Below, one piece after another: positions 1 through 9,044 of a stretch of 64,000 nucleotides of DNA (positions are counted from its first letter, which is position 1; every line of letters starts with the position of its first letter). This DNA comes from Zobellella maritima. GTDB taxonomy: Bacteria > Pseudomonadota > Gammaproteobacteria > Enterobacterales > Aeromonadaceae. The translations under genes were made by a program, and so were the position numbers. The DNA lies in NCBI RefSeq assembly GCF_003075035.1, contig NZ_QCZE01000001.1, positions 1,610,602-1,674,601 of the forward strand, in the 5' to 3' direction. Below the pieces are notes generated by a model. The model did not search any database. It worked only from the letters and a program-made list of their open reading frames with translations, and was not told the origin of the DNA.

Positions 1-496
1 CGAAATCATGTCTCGCCAGGTCATCGGGCTAGAGCCGGCGGCGACGCTGGAACAGGCCCGGACCCTGATGCAACGCCGGCATATCCGCCACCTGCCGGTG
101 GTTGAACAGCAACGGTTGCTTGGCCTGGTCAGCCAGCGGGATATCCTGGCCGCCCAGGAATCCAGCCTGGAAAGCGGCACCAATGGTGATTTTTTAAATA
201 GCCATACCCTGGCCGATATCATGACCCGCGCGGTGACCACCATCAGCCCCCGGGCCGGAATACGCGAAGCCGCCCTGTATCTGCAGAAGCATAAATACGG
301 TTGCCTGCCGGTGGTCGACAAGGGCAAGCTGGTGGGCATAGTCACCGACAGCGATTTTGTCGCCGTCGCCATCAACCTGTTGGAAGTGCTGGATAACCAA
401 CTGGCCGGAGAAGCAGAGATAGATACGGACATCGACGATATGGAGACAGAGCTGAATCAATCACGGGAAGATACGGATAGCGGGTCCCCGGAGTGA
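1..496 (+). CDS. CBS-domain pair protein (5' end outside window)
   Basis: A small cytosolic protein made of two CBS modules (about residues 1-60 and 75-130 of the visible part), followed by an acidic tail rich in Asp and Glu. CBS pairs bind adenine nucleotides and often act as energy or ligand sensors. The first ATG is at position 8, but the two codons before it read Glu-Ile, giving EIMSRQVIGLEP. CBS proteins usually have a few residues before such an IMS motif, so the true start probably lies before base 1. The last codon overlaps the GTG of the next gene by four bases (GTGA), implying co-transcription with acpH. The specific ligand is unknown. Confidence 0.8.
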   Translation, partial: EIMSRQVIGLEPAATLEQARTLMQRRHIRHLPVVEQQRLLGLVSQRDILAAQESSLESGTNGDFLNSHTLADIMTRAVTTISPRAGIREAALYLQKHKYGCLPVVDKGKLVGIVTDSDFVAVAINLLEVLDNQLAGEAEIDTDIDDMETELNQSREDTDSGSPE

Positions 497-1077
497 ATTA
501 TCTGGCCCACCTGCACCTGGCCCATATCAGCCATACCAGCCTGCCCGGCGCCCTGCTGGGGGAATACGCCCGGGGAGCAATAGACCCGACGCTGCCGACC
601 GAGCTGCAAACCGGCATCCGGCTGCACCGGAAAATTGACAGCTTTACCGACCGGCATCCCCAACACCTGGGCGCGGTCCGGGCCCTGCCCAGTCCATTCC
701 GCCGCTTTGGCAGCATCATCATGGACATGATGTTCGACCACTTCCTGTCCCGTTACTGGCGGCAGTACCATGCCTGGCCCCTGCAGGACTTTATCGACTA
801 CAGCCACAGCAAACTGCAACCGAATCGGCACTGGCCGGATCCACTTGTCACCCTGGTGGCGCGAATCAAACAGTATCGGCTGCTGCAGCAGTACGCCACC
901 CTGCCCGGTATCACCCTGGCCCTGGAGCGGATGGACAGCCGCTTCCGCCGCCCTACCCCTCTTCCTCGATGCGGCCCGCTGCTGATCGAACAGTACTCGA
1001 CCATGGAACAGGCTTTCCTGGCGTTTTATCCCGAGCTGATATCCTTTGTGCTTGAACAGACGGCGTCCGCCCGGTAA
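493..1077 (+). CDS. acpH: Acyl carrier protein phosphodiesterase (AcpH)
   Basis: 194 residues starting MNYLAHLHLAHIS, the typical AcpH/DUF479 N-terminus. The family removes the 4'-phosphopantetheine arm from holo-ACP in the cytosol, giving apo-ACP. Conserved features seen are the RLHRKIDSFTDRHP motif (about residues 42-55), the MMDMMFDHFL stretch near residue 77, and the C-terminal FYPEL. The start is GTG at 493, inside the stop of the CBS gene. The 3' end runs 52 bases into the end of the opposite-strand kinase gene, so the two genes converge and overlap. A phosphopantetheinyl transferase at 13.2 kb would catalyse the reverse chemistry. Confidence 0.85.
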   Translation: MNYLAHLHLAHISHTSLPGALLGEYARGAIDPTLPTELQTGIRLHRKIDSFTDRHPQHLGAVRALPSPFRRFGSIIMDMMFDHFLSRYWRQYHAWPLQDFIDYSHSKLQPNRHWPDPLVTLVARIKQYRLLQQYATLPGITLALERMDSRFRRPTPLPRCGPLLIEQYSTMEQAFLAFYPELISFVLEQTASAR

Positions 1078-2891
1078 CGATACGGGTTGGCCGGATAATA
1101 AAACGCATCCCGTACCGGTTGATGACCAAAATAACGGGTATCTTTATAGGGCAGCTTCATAAAGCCCCCCACCCCTTCACCGGTGATCAGGGGGATCTTT
1201 TCTACAATCGTCTGCAGCAACCGCGAAAACTCGGCTTCTGCCTCGACATCCAGCAGGCGATAATAGGTATGCAGCTTCATATACAGGCCGGTGACTTCGA
1301 AAATGATGCAGCCGGTGTGACGGATCTGGTTCAGTTTGGCAATGCTGTCCATGATGGCATAGGGCAAAACCAGCTGTTCGTCCGGATCCCGGCCATCCTC
1401 GAAATAGGAATGCTGCCTGCTGGCGTCTTCATTGCTTAACACCGGTGCCAGACGATAGGGAATATGGGTGCCCTCAGGGACCCTGAATGGCTCATCGGAC
1501 GCACTCCGGCTGAGGTGCAGGGTATTACGGGCATTGAACAGACAGGCCTTGAAGATGCCCACCTTATTGATCGCCTGTGCCAGGAACACCACGTTGTTGA
1601 CGGCAATGGCAAAGGAGCGGCTCAATGTCTCGTCGTACAGGTTCAGGTTGGAGTCGATATAGACGCCGTTTTCCTGCCAATGGATCGCCAGCCCGCCGAC
1701 CGCCGGATAACGCCCCAGGCGGCTGACCGCCGCAACAAAGGCTTTCTCCGTCTCACCCATGCCTTCGAGGTAATTCTTGTAGTAGCGCTCCAGTTGGGCG
1801 TCATCCACAAAATGAATGTCTTCCTCTTCACTGTGCTCCCGCAAGAAGGACTTGCGGGACGAATAGACCACTGTGTCCATCTCGTGTTTTTCCGGACTGA
1901 CCCACACCGGCAACAGGGGCTCATCCGCAAACAGCGGCAACTCGGGCAAGACCAGCCGCTTCAACCTGGACATATGGGCGATAAAATAATCCCCGGCCTG
2001 CCGTCGCCGCCGGGGATCCTCCGCCAGCAGCCCATCCAGCAAGGTCGCGAACTCTCTGGGCAGCCCCAGGCTGCTGGCCGGAATGGCCCGGCTGCCAAAA
2101 CGGCAGGACTGCCCCGAAGCCAGCGCATAAAGGGTGCTGGCGACCCCCTGCTCATCGAAACGGGGGCTGGATAATTGTCCGGCTCGCTGCTCGGGGCCAA
2201 TAAAATACACATCGCCCAGCCGGGCATTGGAGGTCTGCAGATCCGACGACATCAGTTGCATCACATTGTTGGCAATATATTGGCCGTGGATATCGGTCTG
2301 GGCAAAGACCGAAGAGCCCCAGTCCACCAGGCTGATACGGTTGGATTCGGGATCGAAAACGATATTGGAGGGCTTGATGTCACCATGCACAATGGGCGCC
2401 GGCAGCCCAGCCTGCCGGTGCTCCCGCAACATCTTGAGGATATCGGCCAATTGCGCCGCGATATCGAGCAACAACCGGGCCGGCAACCGCCCCAGCTTCA
2501 GACCGTAATGCTCCAGATCCTCCCCCCTGGCCCTGCCCATCATCAGGATCCCCTGCTTTTTCAGCAGCTGATAGGTGATATAGCGAGGCACGCTGGGATG
2601 CTGGACCTGAGACAGCATATAGGCCTCGTCCGCCAGGCGGTCCTGGATATGCTGGGGCAGATTGATCCGGGAAAATTTAAAGGCGTATTGCTCACCGCCT
2701 TTGCCGGTACCGGCAAAAGCGAAGCCATAGGCGCCCTTGCCGACCAGTTCAATCTGCTGATAGCCCAGTTTCTCCAGCTGGGAAATACAGAGGGCTATCC
2801 AGTCTTTCAGCTTTTTGGCATCGTTGGCATTGAGCAGGTAGATGGACTGCTCTTCAGGGATATAGAAATTATGCAGGCTGTGTTTATACAT
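1026..2891 (-). CDS. Hanks-type protein kinase in the bkd operon
   Basis: About 621 residues. The N-terminal half is a eukaryotic-like kinase fold: glycine loop GKGAYGFAFAG (near residue 52), lysine in YAFKFSR, catalytic loop VHGDIKPSNIVFD (HGD in place of HRD, so a non-RD kinase), metal-binding DWG in LVDWGSS, and GPEQ in place of APE. The C-terminal 300 residues match nothing I recognise and lack obvious membrane segments, so the protein looks cytosolic. A GTG at 2894 precedes ATG 2891; a GGA sequence sits about 10 bases upstream. The gene begins only 16 bases after the E2 stop on the same strand, so it is probably the last gene of the branched-chain dehydrogenase operon. Its substrate is unknown. 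Confidence 0.8.
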   Translation of the reverse strand: MYKHSLHNFYIPEEQSIYLLNANDAKKLKDWIALCISQLEKLGYQQIELVGKGAYGFAFAGTGKGGEQYAFKFSRINLPQHIQDRLADEAYMLSQVQHPSVPRYITYQLLKKQGILMMGRARGEDLEHYGLKLGRLPARLLLDIAAQLADILKMLREHRQAGLPAPIVHGDIKPSNIVFDPESNRISLVDWGSSVFAQTDIHGQYIANNVMQLMSSDLQTSNARLGDVYFIGPEQRAGQLSSPRFDEQGVASTLYALASGQSCRFGSRAIPASSLGLPREFATLLDGLLAEDPRRRRQAGDYFIAHMSRLKRLVLPELPLFADEPLLPVWVSPEKHEMDTVVYSSRKSFLREHSEEEDIHFVDDAQLERYYKNYLEGMGETEKAFVAAVSRLGRYPAVGGLAIHWQENGVYIDSNLNLYDETLSRSFAIAVNNVVFLAQAINKVGIFKACLFNARNTLHLSRSASDEPFRVPEGTHIPYRLAPVLSNEDASRQHSYFEDGRDPDEQLVLPYAIMDSIAKLNQIRHTGCIIFEVTGLYMKLHTYYRLLDVEAEAEFSRLLQTIVEKIPLITGEGVGGFMKLPYKDTRYFGHQPVRDAFYYPANPYRYRADAVCSSTKDISSG

Positions 2892-2907
2892 CACCGCAGA
2901 TGTCCGG

Positions 2908-4149
2908 TTACACCAAGGTCGCCAGCATCAGCTCGGGCTGCTCCAGGTACTGCTTCCAGAGATTGCTGAAACGGGCCATGGTAGCACCGTCGATGACCCT
3001 GTGATCACCGGACCAGCTTACTTGCATCAGCCGACTGGCGACCACCTCACCCTGCTCATTGAAGCGGGGTAGCGTCCGCATCCTGCCCAGGGCCACGATG
3101 GCGACCTCCGGCTTGTTGATGATGGGCGTCGCCACTGTGCCGCCGATGGCACCGACATTGGACAAAGTGATGGTACCGTCCCGGAGATCCGTCGGGCTGA
3201 CTCGCCCCTCGCGGGCAGACGCCGTCAACCGCGCCAGCTCCCGGGCGATGTCCAGGATGGACTTGTGCTCGCACTGCTTAATATTGGGCACCAGCAAGCC
3301 GGCGTCGGCATCCACCGCTACCCCGATGTTGTGCTCCGGCAGATAGGTCAGCTCGCTGCAGGCGTCGTTCACCCGGCTATTGAGGATCGGAAAGTCTTTC
3401 AGGGCCAGCGACAACGCCTTGATAAAAAAAGGCAGCATCGTCAGCTTGATATCCTGCAGGGCCGAATGCGACTTGAGCCGCTCCCGGAGGGCGACCAGTT
3501 CGTTCAGCGCAATTTCATCACAATAGGTAAAATGGGGAATGGTGGCCGCCGACTCGGCCATCTGCCTGGCCATCGCGGCCTTGATCCCCTTGAGCGGCTC
3601 GACCCGCCCCCCTTGCGCAAGCGACACCTTGCTCTCGGGAGCCGCCGCGCCGGCCTCCGAGGGGGTGGCGGCCGTGCCATCGACAAAGGCGTGAATATCC
3701 TCCTTGTATACCCGCCCCTTGTCCCCCGAGCCGGTAACCTGCGTTAAATCGACGCTCATTTCCCGTGCCAGGCGACGTACCGCCGGGCTGGCAACCACCT
3801 TTTTCGAGCGGGCCTGGTCGGCCTGACCGGACGCCAGCTCGGCGGATACGGCGGCATTCTCGATCCGGACTTCGGCCTGGGCGGCTGACGGCAGCCCTTC
3901 CCCAGACGCCATTTCAAGTTCCATTTCAAACAGGGGGGCATGCACCCGGGCCAGCTCTCCCTTGGGCACATAGAGTTTGCTGACCACACCCGCATGTACC
4001 GCCGGGATCTGCACCAAGGCCTTGTCAGTCATAACATCACAGACTGCCTGATCCTCATGAATATGATCTCCCTCCTGCACCAACCATTCCACCAGCTCAC
4101 ATTCGACAATACCTTCGCCAATATCTGGCAGATAGAAATCCTTTTTCAT
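2908..4149 (-). CDS. bkdB: Branched-chain 2-oxoacid dehydrogenase E2 (lipoamide acyltransferase)
   Basis: 413 residues with the classical E2 order: lipoyl domain (1-77, lipoylated Lys43 in MTDKALV), a charged/Ala-rich linker, peripheral-subunit-binding domain (about 117-155, SPAVRRLAREMSVDL), second linker, and catalytic acyltransferase domain (about 185-413) with the active-site motif DHRVIDG near residue 382. It transfers branched acyl groups from E1 to CoA in valine, leucine and isoleucine catabolism. It follows E1 beta by nine bases and precedes the kinase gene. The linker and binding-domain pattern, and pairing with a fused-type E1 alpha, favour BCKDH over pyruvate dehydrogenase, but exact substrate range is inference. 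No E3 gene is present nearby. Confidence 0.88.
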   Translation of the reverse strand: MKKDFYLPDIGEGIVECELVEWLVQEGDHIHEDQAVCDVMTDKALVQIPAVHAGVVSKLYVPKGELARVHAPLFEMELEMASGEGLPSAAQAEVRIENAAVSAELASGQADQARSKKVVASPAVRRLAREMSVDLTQVTGSGDKGRVYKEDIHAFVDGTAATPSEAGAAAPESKVSLAQGGRVEPLKGIKAAMARQMAESAATIPHFTYCDEIALNELVALRERLKSHSALQDIKLTMLPFFIKALSLALKDFPILNSRVNDACSELTYLPEHNIGVAVDADAGLLVPNIKQCEHKSILDIARELARLTASAREGRVSPTDLRDGTITLSNVGAIGGTVATPIINKPEVAIVALGRMRTLPRFNEQGEVVASRLMQVSWSGDHRVIDGATMARFSNLWKQYLEQPELMLATLV

Positions 4150-4158
4150 ACCGGCCCC

Positions 4159-5136
4159 TTAGAAGTTCACTGAGCGTTTTATCGCTTCATAGGTTTTCAG
4201 ATGATCCGCCATATACTCTTTTTCCAGCGCCAGGGGGTAGGGCGTATCCAGGCCACAGACCCGCTCGATGGGACTTTCCAGATAAAGGAAACACAATTCC
4301 TGGATGGTGGCGGCTATCTCGGCCGCAAAACCACCGGTCAGGGGAGCCTCGTGATTGATCACCAGTCGACCGGTTTTCAGCACCGACTCGGCCACTGTCT
4401 TGCTGTCCCAGGGCAGGATGCTGCGCAAGTCGATAATCTCGCAGGATATGCCGTCTTTTTCCGCCAGCTCGGCGGCTTTTTGAATGGTTTCCATCTGCGC
4501 GCCCCATGCCAGCAGAGTCACATCCGCGCCTGACTGAATGACCTCGGCCTGGCCTATCGGCAGTTCGTAGTAGTCTTCCGGCACCTCCCCGACCGAGGCA
4601 CGGTATAACCGCTTGGGCTCAAAGAACAGCACGGGATCCGGACACTGGATGGCGGCGAGCAACAGGCCCTTGGCCTGATAGGGATCGCGCGGCACCACCA
4701 GCGTCAATCCCGGCGTATGGGCAAAATAGGCTTCGGGAGACTGGCTGTGATAATGGCCGCCAGCAATACCGCCGCCATAGGGGGTACGGAATACCAGGCC
4801 GGCCACATTGAACTGGTTGCCGGAGCGATAGCGAAACTTGGCCGTTTCATTGACGATCTGATCGAAGGCCGGGAAGATATAATCGGCAAACTGGATTTCC
4901 GCTACCGGCTTCATGCCCTGGGCCGCCATGCCGTTGGCGAAGCCGGCGATGCCCTGCTCGGTCAGCGGCGTATTAAAGCAGCGCCCCTTGCCGTATTTGT
5001 CCTGTAACCTGCTGGTGGCGCGAAACACGCCGCCGAAGTGCCCCACATCCTCCCCAAAACAGACCACGCTGTCGTCCTGCTCCATGGCCAGGTCGAGCGC
5101 ATTGTTGATGGCCTGCAACATATTCATCTGTGCCAT
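4159..5136 (-). CDS. bkdA2: Branched-chain 2-oxoacid dehydrogenase E1 beta
   Basis: 325 residues, the usual length for E1 beta. It starts [22 protein letters not shown] and contains the conserved [15 protein letters not shown] motif near residue 28, the [15 protein letters not shown] stretch and the C-terminal [17 protein letters not shown]. With E1 alpha it forms the thiamine-diphosphate heterotetramer that decarboxylates branched-chain 2-oxoacids. Its ATG overlaps the E1 alpha stop by one base (TAATG), so the two subunits are translationally coupled, in keeping with their fixed stoichiometry. The alternative is the E1 beta of a pyruvate or acetoin complex; the partner sequences make BCKDH the best call. 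Confidence 0.88.
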   Translation of the reverse strand: MAQMNMLQAINNALDLAMEQDDSVVCFGEDVGHFGGVFRATSRLQDKYGKGRCFNTPLTEQGIAGFANGMAAQGMKPVAEIQFADYIFPAFDQIVNETAKFRYRSGNQFNVAGLVFRTPYGGGIAGGHYHSQSPEAYFAHTPGLTLVVPRDPYQAKGLLLAAIQCPDPVLFFEPKRLYRASVGEVPEDYYELPIGQAEVIQSGADVTLLAWGAQMETIQKAAELAEKDGISCEIIDLRSILPWDSKTVAESVLKTGRLVINHEAPLTGGFAAEIAATIQELCFLYLESPIERVCGLDTPYPLALEKEYMADHLKTYEAIKRSVNF

Positions 5137-6320
5137 TATTTCACCCTCCCCCCGGTCACCGGATAGGCGTCTGGATACCGGCGGACATGATCTTCCAGTT
5201 TTTTTAGCTGGCTGTTGAGGTGCTCGGTCGGCTCTGCATACACATCGGTAACCAACTGCTCGAGCTCGGGTTTGGCAATTTTTTCGGCGATCTTCAGGGC
5301 ATCCAGTATCTCTTGGCGCAAGGCTTCCGTCTTGGCCTTGTCAGCGTCGTCATCGAGCCATCCCTGTTTAAGCAACCACAGGCGGTAGCGGGCTATGGGA
5401 TCATTTTTACGCCAGCGGTCCTCTTCTTCTTTCGAACGGTAGCCGCTGGGATCGTCCGATGATGAATGGGCCCCCAGGCGATAGGCAATGGCCTCGACCA
5501 ACACCGGTTCCTGTTGCTCCAGGGCCAGCTTGCGGGCCAGCCGGGTGGCCTGATAGACAGCCAGAATATCCGAGCCGTCCACCCGTATCGCCTGGATACC
5601 GTAACCAACGGCACGGCTGGCGATACCATCTCCGATAAACTGTTCGTTGGCGGGTGTGGATATGGCATAGCCATTGTTACGGCAGAAAAAAATCACCGGT
5701 GCCTGCAGCACCGCCGCCATATTCAGTCCCGCATGAAAATCGCCCTCGGACGCCGCCCCCTCACCAAAATAACAAAGGGTGGTGTTATCCAGTCCACGCA
5801 GCTTCTGGGCATAGGCATAACCGCTGGCCTGGGGGATCTGGGTCGCTAGCGGCGAGGAAATGGTCATAAAATAAATATCCCGAGAACCGTAATGCACCGG
5901 CATTTGCCGCCCCTTGCCCAGATCCTGCTCGTTGGTAAACAGTTGGTTCATAAACTGCTCCAGGGTAAAACCCCGATAACGCAAGGCGCCCTGTTCCCGA
6001 TACTGGGCCATGATCATGTCTTTATCGTCGAGCGCGGCGGCACTGCCGACTGTGGTGGCTTCTTCACCCAGACACTGCATGTAAAAGCTGATCCGGCCCT
6101 GGCGCTGGGCCGCCAGCATGCGTTCATCCAAGGCACGGATAAACACCATGCTGTCGTACATGCGCAGCGCCGTTTCCCGGTCCAGCTCCGGCATAGTGGC
6201 GTCGGCATAGAGTGAACCATCGTCTTTGAGGATCTTCAGGCTCGGAATGGTGAGCGCATTCGCACCGGTGAACTTTGCCTTGTGCACAGTGGTAATGGTG
6301 GCGTTATTGGGGTTGGCCAT
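5136..6320 (-). CDS. bkdA1: Branched-chain 2-oxoacid dehydrogenase E1 alpha
   Basis: 394 residues from ATG 6320, chosen because AAAGAGA lies eight bases upstream; a TTG at 6353 would add eleven residues without better support. It carries the thiamine-diphosphate motif ([10 protein letters not shown] to CRNNGYAIS) and the serine-rich active-site loop [13 protein letters not shown], equivalent to the loop that is phosphorylated in mitochondrial BCKDH E1 alpha. First gene of an operon with E1 beta, E2 and a protein kinase. The unusually long N-terminal region before the catalytic core is typical of Bkd rather than Pdh E1 alpha subunits. No dihydrolipoamide dehydrogenase follows, so E3 must come from elsewhere. 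Confidence 0.88.
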   Translation of the reverse strand: MANPNNATITTVHKAKFTGANALTIPSLKILKDDGSLYADATMPELDRETALRMYDSMVFIRALDERMLAAQRQGRISFYMQCLGEEATTVGSAAALDDKDMIMAQYREQGALRYRGFTLEQFMNQLFTNEQDLGKGRQMPVHYGSRDIYFMTISSPLATQIPQASGYAYAQKLRGLDNTTLCYFGEGAASEGDFHAGLNMAAVLQAPVIFFCRNNGYAISTPANEQFIGDGIASRAVGYGIQAIRVDGSDILAVYQATRLARKLALEQQEPVLVEAIAYRLGAHSSSDDPSGYRSKEEEDRWRKNDPIARYRLWLLKQGWLDDDADKAKTEALRQEILDALKIAEKIAKPELEQLVTDVYAEPTEHLNSQLKKLEDHVRRYPDAYPVTGGRVK

Positions 6321-6741
6321 AGGCGTTCTCTTTATGTTACCTGTCGCAGGCAACAGGCATGAAACTCATCTGACGACCAAAAGTATAGCGGCTACTGTCA
6401 TCAGCCCTATTCTGTTTGGCCCGGAAGGGCCAAGCAAACACGGACAAATCATTGCTAATTACACAACTGTTGCTAATTGTGCTACTAAGATCAGGCCGCG
6501 GCACGGAGAATCAGCCTATCGGGTTGCTGGTCTCCGTCTCAAAATATAGCGGCGATCGCATTAGCCATTTAACACTATATTCACAATCGAGACTTTTCAA
6601 GCCATGGGCTCTGATATAATTTCAACCAACAGTTATTTTTTAGTCATATAATCCAGATTATAAATATAAACCAGTCATTTGTTTCAACTCACCCGCTTCT
6701 TGGTCAACCAAACAGGCAGACTGTTCGCCCTTGCGTAAAGC
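6321..6741. promoter_or_regulatory. Upstream region of the bkd operon with symmetrical motifs
   Basis: This 420-base gene-free stretch lies between the bkd operon start and the isocitrate lyase terminator. Two structured motifs stand out: a perfect inverted repeat TTGGCCC-GGAA-GGGCCAA at 6416-6433, and a direct repeat of TTGCTAATT at 6452-6460 and 6470-6478, spaced 18 bases start to start. Either could be an operator, but I cannot name the regulator. The remainder, especially 6560-6690, is AT-rich and probably contains the promoter; I see no convincing coding sequence. Confidence 0.4.
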
Positions 6742-6767
6742 AAAAAAAGGCAGCCCGGGGGCTGCCT
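6742..6767 (-). terminator. Rho-independent terminator of aceA
   Basis: Read on the minus strand: an 8-base stem AGGCAGCC/GGCTGCCT with a four-base loop followed by a run of seven T residues. It lies about 60 bases beyond the isocitrate lyase stop codon and separates that gene from the bkd operon. Confidence 0.85.
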
Positions 6768-6825
6768 AGAAACGAGATGGACCTAGTTTTTATTTGTTGT
6801 TCTTGGATTGCTTTAGTACGGGTGA

Positions 6826-8424
6826 TCAGATGTTCTCGAACTGACCCATGGTGTTGTCTTTACCGCCCGCCTTCAGGGCAGCTTCGCCCGCAAAGAACTC
6901 TTTATGATCATCACCGATATTGGAACCGGCCATGTCCTGGTGCTTGACGGTGGCGATACCCTGACGGATCTCCTTGCGCTGAACCCCTGCAACATAGGCC
7001 AGCATGCCCTCTTCACCGAAGTAGCCCTTGGCCAGGTTGTCGGTAGACAGCGCGGCGGTATGATAGGTCGGCAGGGTGATCAGGTGGTGGAAGATACCGG
7101 CTTCACGCGCTGCGTCGCGCTGGAAGTTGGCCGTCCACTGGTCGGCCAGCCTGGCCAGCTCGGTGTTGTCGTAATCTGCGCTCATCAATTTGGCACGATC
7201 ATAGGCCGAAACATCCTTGCCCTCTGCAGCCCAAGCATCAAACACCTGCTGACGGAAGTTCAGGGTCCAGTTGAAGGATGGGCTGTTGTTGTATACCAGT
7301 TTGGCATTGGGCACCACTTCACGGATACGGTTGACCATGCCGGCGATCTGGCCCACATGCGGCTTTTCGGTTTCAATCCACAGCAGGTCGGCGCCGTTTT
7401 GCAGGCTGGCGATACAGTCCATCACCACCCGGTCTTCACCGGTGCCTTCCTTGAACTGGAACAGCCCGGACGCCAGACGCTTGGGCTTGACCAGCTTGCC
7501 GTTCTGTTTGATAACCACGTCACCGTTATTGATATCGGCTGCACTTTCGATCACATCGCCGTCGATAAAGCTGTTGTACTGATCGCCCAGGTCGCCCGGC
7601 TCATTGGTGACCGCGATTTGCTTGGTCAGTCCGGCACCGAGTGAGTCGGTACGGGCCACGATCACGCCATCATCCACGCCCAACTCCAGGAATGCCAGAC
7701 GCACCGCGTTGATTTTGGCAATAAAATCGGCGTGCGGCACTGTGACCTTGCCATCCTGGTGGCCACACTGCTTCTCGTCGGACACCTGGTTCTCAATCTG
7801 GATACAGCAGGCCCCGGCTTCGATCATCTGCTTGGCCAGCAGGTAGGTCGCCTCGGCATTACCAAAACCGGCGTCGATATCCGCGATAATCGGCACTATA
7901 TGGGTTTCATGGTTGTCGATCTGGGCTTCGATCTCCCTGGCCTTGGCGCTGTCGCCTGCCTGCTGGGCATCTTCCAGGGCACGGAACAGATGGTTGAGCT
8001 CCCATGAGTCGGCCTGCCGCAGGAAGGTGTACAACTCTTCAATCAGGCCGGAAACCGCCGTTTTCTCGTGCATGGATTGATCCGGCAGCGGACCGAATTC
8101 GGAGCGCAGGGCCGCCACCATCCAGCCGGACAGATACAGGTAGCGACGCTTGGTGCTGCCGAAGTGCTTCTTGATGGAGATTAGCTTCTGCTGACCGATA
8201 AAGCCGTGCCAACAGCCCAACGACTGGGTGTACTGGGAGCTGTCCTTGTCGTAATTCGCCATGTCTTCACGCATGATTTTCGCGGTATACCTGGCGATAT
8301 CAAGCCCGGTCTTGAATTTGTTCTGGGCACGCATGCGAGCGGCGTGCTCCGGCTTGATCGCGCCCCAGGTCGGGTTGTCATTAATCAGTGATTTGAGTGC
8401 ATTAATGTCGCTTGCGTATGACAT
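6826..8424 (-). CDS. aceA: Isocitrate lyase
   Basis: 532 residues from ATG 8424, selected because AAAGGA lies about ten bases upstream; a longer reading from 8475 has no such site. This is the long proteobacterial form of the enzyme that cleaves isocitrate to glyoxylate and succinate in the glyoxylate shunt. The catalytic region reads DEKQCGHQDGKVTVP, with the nucleophilic Cys of the KKCGH-type motif, and IENQ/ETEKPHV stretches around the metal and substrate site. The protein resembles the Pseudomonas-type enzyme more than the 434-residue E. coli form. Malate synthase is not adjacent. The gene is flanked by a strong terminator and a long AT-rich upstream region, so it appears to be monocistronic. 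Confidence 0.93.
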   Translation of the reverse strand: MSYASDINALKSLINDNPTWGAIKPEHAARMRAQNKFKTGLDIARYTAKIMREDMANYDKDSSQYTQSLGCWHGFIGQQKLISIKKHFGSTKRRYLYLSGWMVAALRSEFGPLPDQSMHEKTAVSGLIEELYTFLRQADSWELNHLFRALEDAQQAGDSAKAREIEAQIDNHETHIVPIIADIDAGFGNAEATYLLAKQMIEAGACCIQIENQVSDEKQCGHQDGKVTVPHADFIAKINAVRLAFLELGVDDGVIVARTDSLGAGLTKQIAVTNEPGDLGDQYNSFIDGDVIESAADINNGDVVIKQNGKLVKPKRLASGLFQFKEGTGEDRVVMDCIASLQNGADLLWIETEKPHVGQIAGMVNRIREVVPNAKLVYNNSPSFNWTLNFRQQVFDAWAAEGKDVSAYDRAKLMSADYDNTELARLADQWTANFQRDAAREAGIFHHLITLPTYHTAALSTDNLAKGYFGEEGMLAYVAGVQRKEIRQGIATVKHQDMAGSNIGDDHKEFFAGEAALKAGGKDNTMGQFENI

Positions 8425-8947
8425 GGTCTCAGTCCTTTCGTTAGTTAAATATGCTCGTTTCCGTGTGATAACCATTTGGCACCTGGGTCAGGATTTTCAT
8501 TTTTAATTTTGCAACCACAATTTATTTTTTCTGTGACTGCTTATCTTCCTGTACCAATGTCGCCGGGGAACGCCTATTAAATTGCGCAAAAAAAACCATA
8601 AGATCAATAGCCAATTTACATAAAACCCAACACAAATCACACAATTCCGGGGATTTAATACTTTAGTCTCAATTAAAATGTAATTTTGATAAAGCCGTTA
8701 AAACAGGGCTTGTAACTGGCTCTTTTAATAATTCACAACTGGACCAAGACGGATAAAAAGAAAAAATATTACGTAATTAAATTACACATGCAATTAATTG
8801 TCCCGACCTTACTCCAATGTTTATATTCCACGCGACTCCAGCCGGCGCTATATCTCGAAAGCCCGTATCAACCGCCTTGGTTAACCCCATGCGGAACAGC
8901 GGGGATCAGCAATATAAAAATGTACGCAGTAAATATTGGTGGGGACT
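8425..8947. promoter_or_regulatory. AT-rich upstream region of aceA
   Basis: A 520-base stretch with no convincing gene. It is much richer in A and T than its neighbours from about 8480 to 8790, with several A and T runs, and presumably contains the aceA promoter reading left. I could not pick a single sigma-70 site or a recognisable operator. The right part (8860-8947) becomes GC-rich and leads into a terminator-like hairpin. Confidence 0.4.
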
Positions 8948-8981
8948 CAAGCCTGCGGGAAAGCCGGCTTGTTGTTTTTTT
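8948..8981 (+). terminator. Terminator-like hairpin, possible end of a small RNA
   Basis: On the plus strand CAAGCC and GGCTTG form a six-base stem around a 12-base loop, followed by TTGTTTTTTT. No plus-strand gene ends here. Upstream there is another inverted pair, CCCC at about 8884 and GGGG at about 8898. This combination could mark the 3' end of an unannotated small RNA of roughly 100 bases; transcription has not been shown. Confidence 0.4.
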
Positions 8982-9044
8982 ATCATGGTTGAAGCCGGCG
9001 GTGCTTGCCGCTGTGCTTACCTGACTCGACTATAACGACGTTGA

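Noticed and set aside
8788-9024. 78-residue plus-strand frame upstream of the 9.1 kb fragment
   Set aside because: Reads through a terminator hairpin and T run, with no ribosome site and no protein-like pattern.
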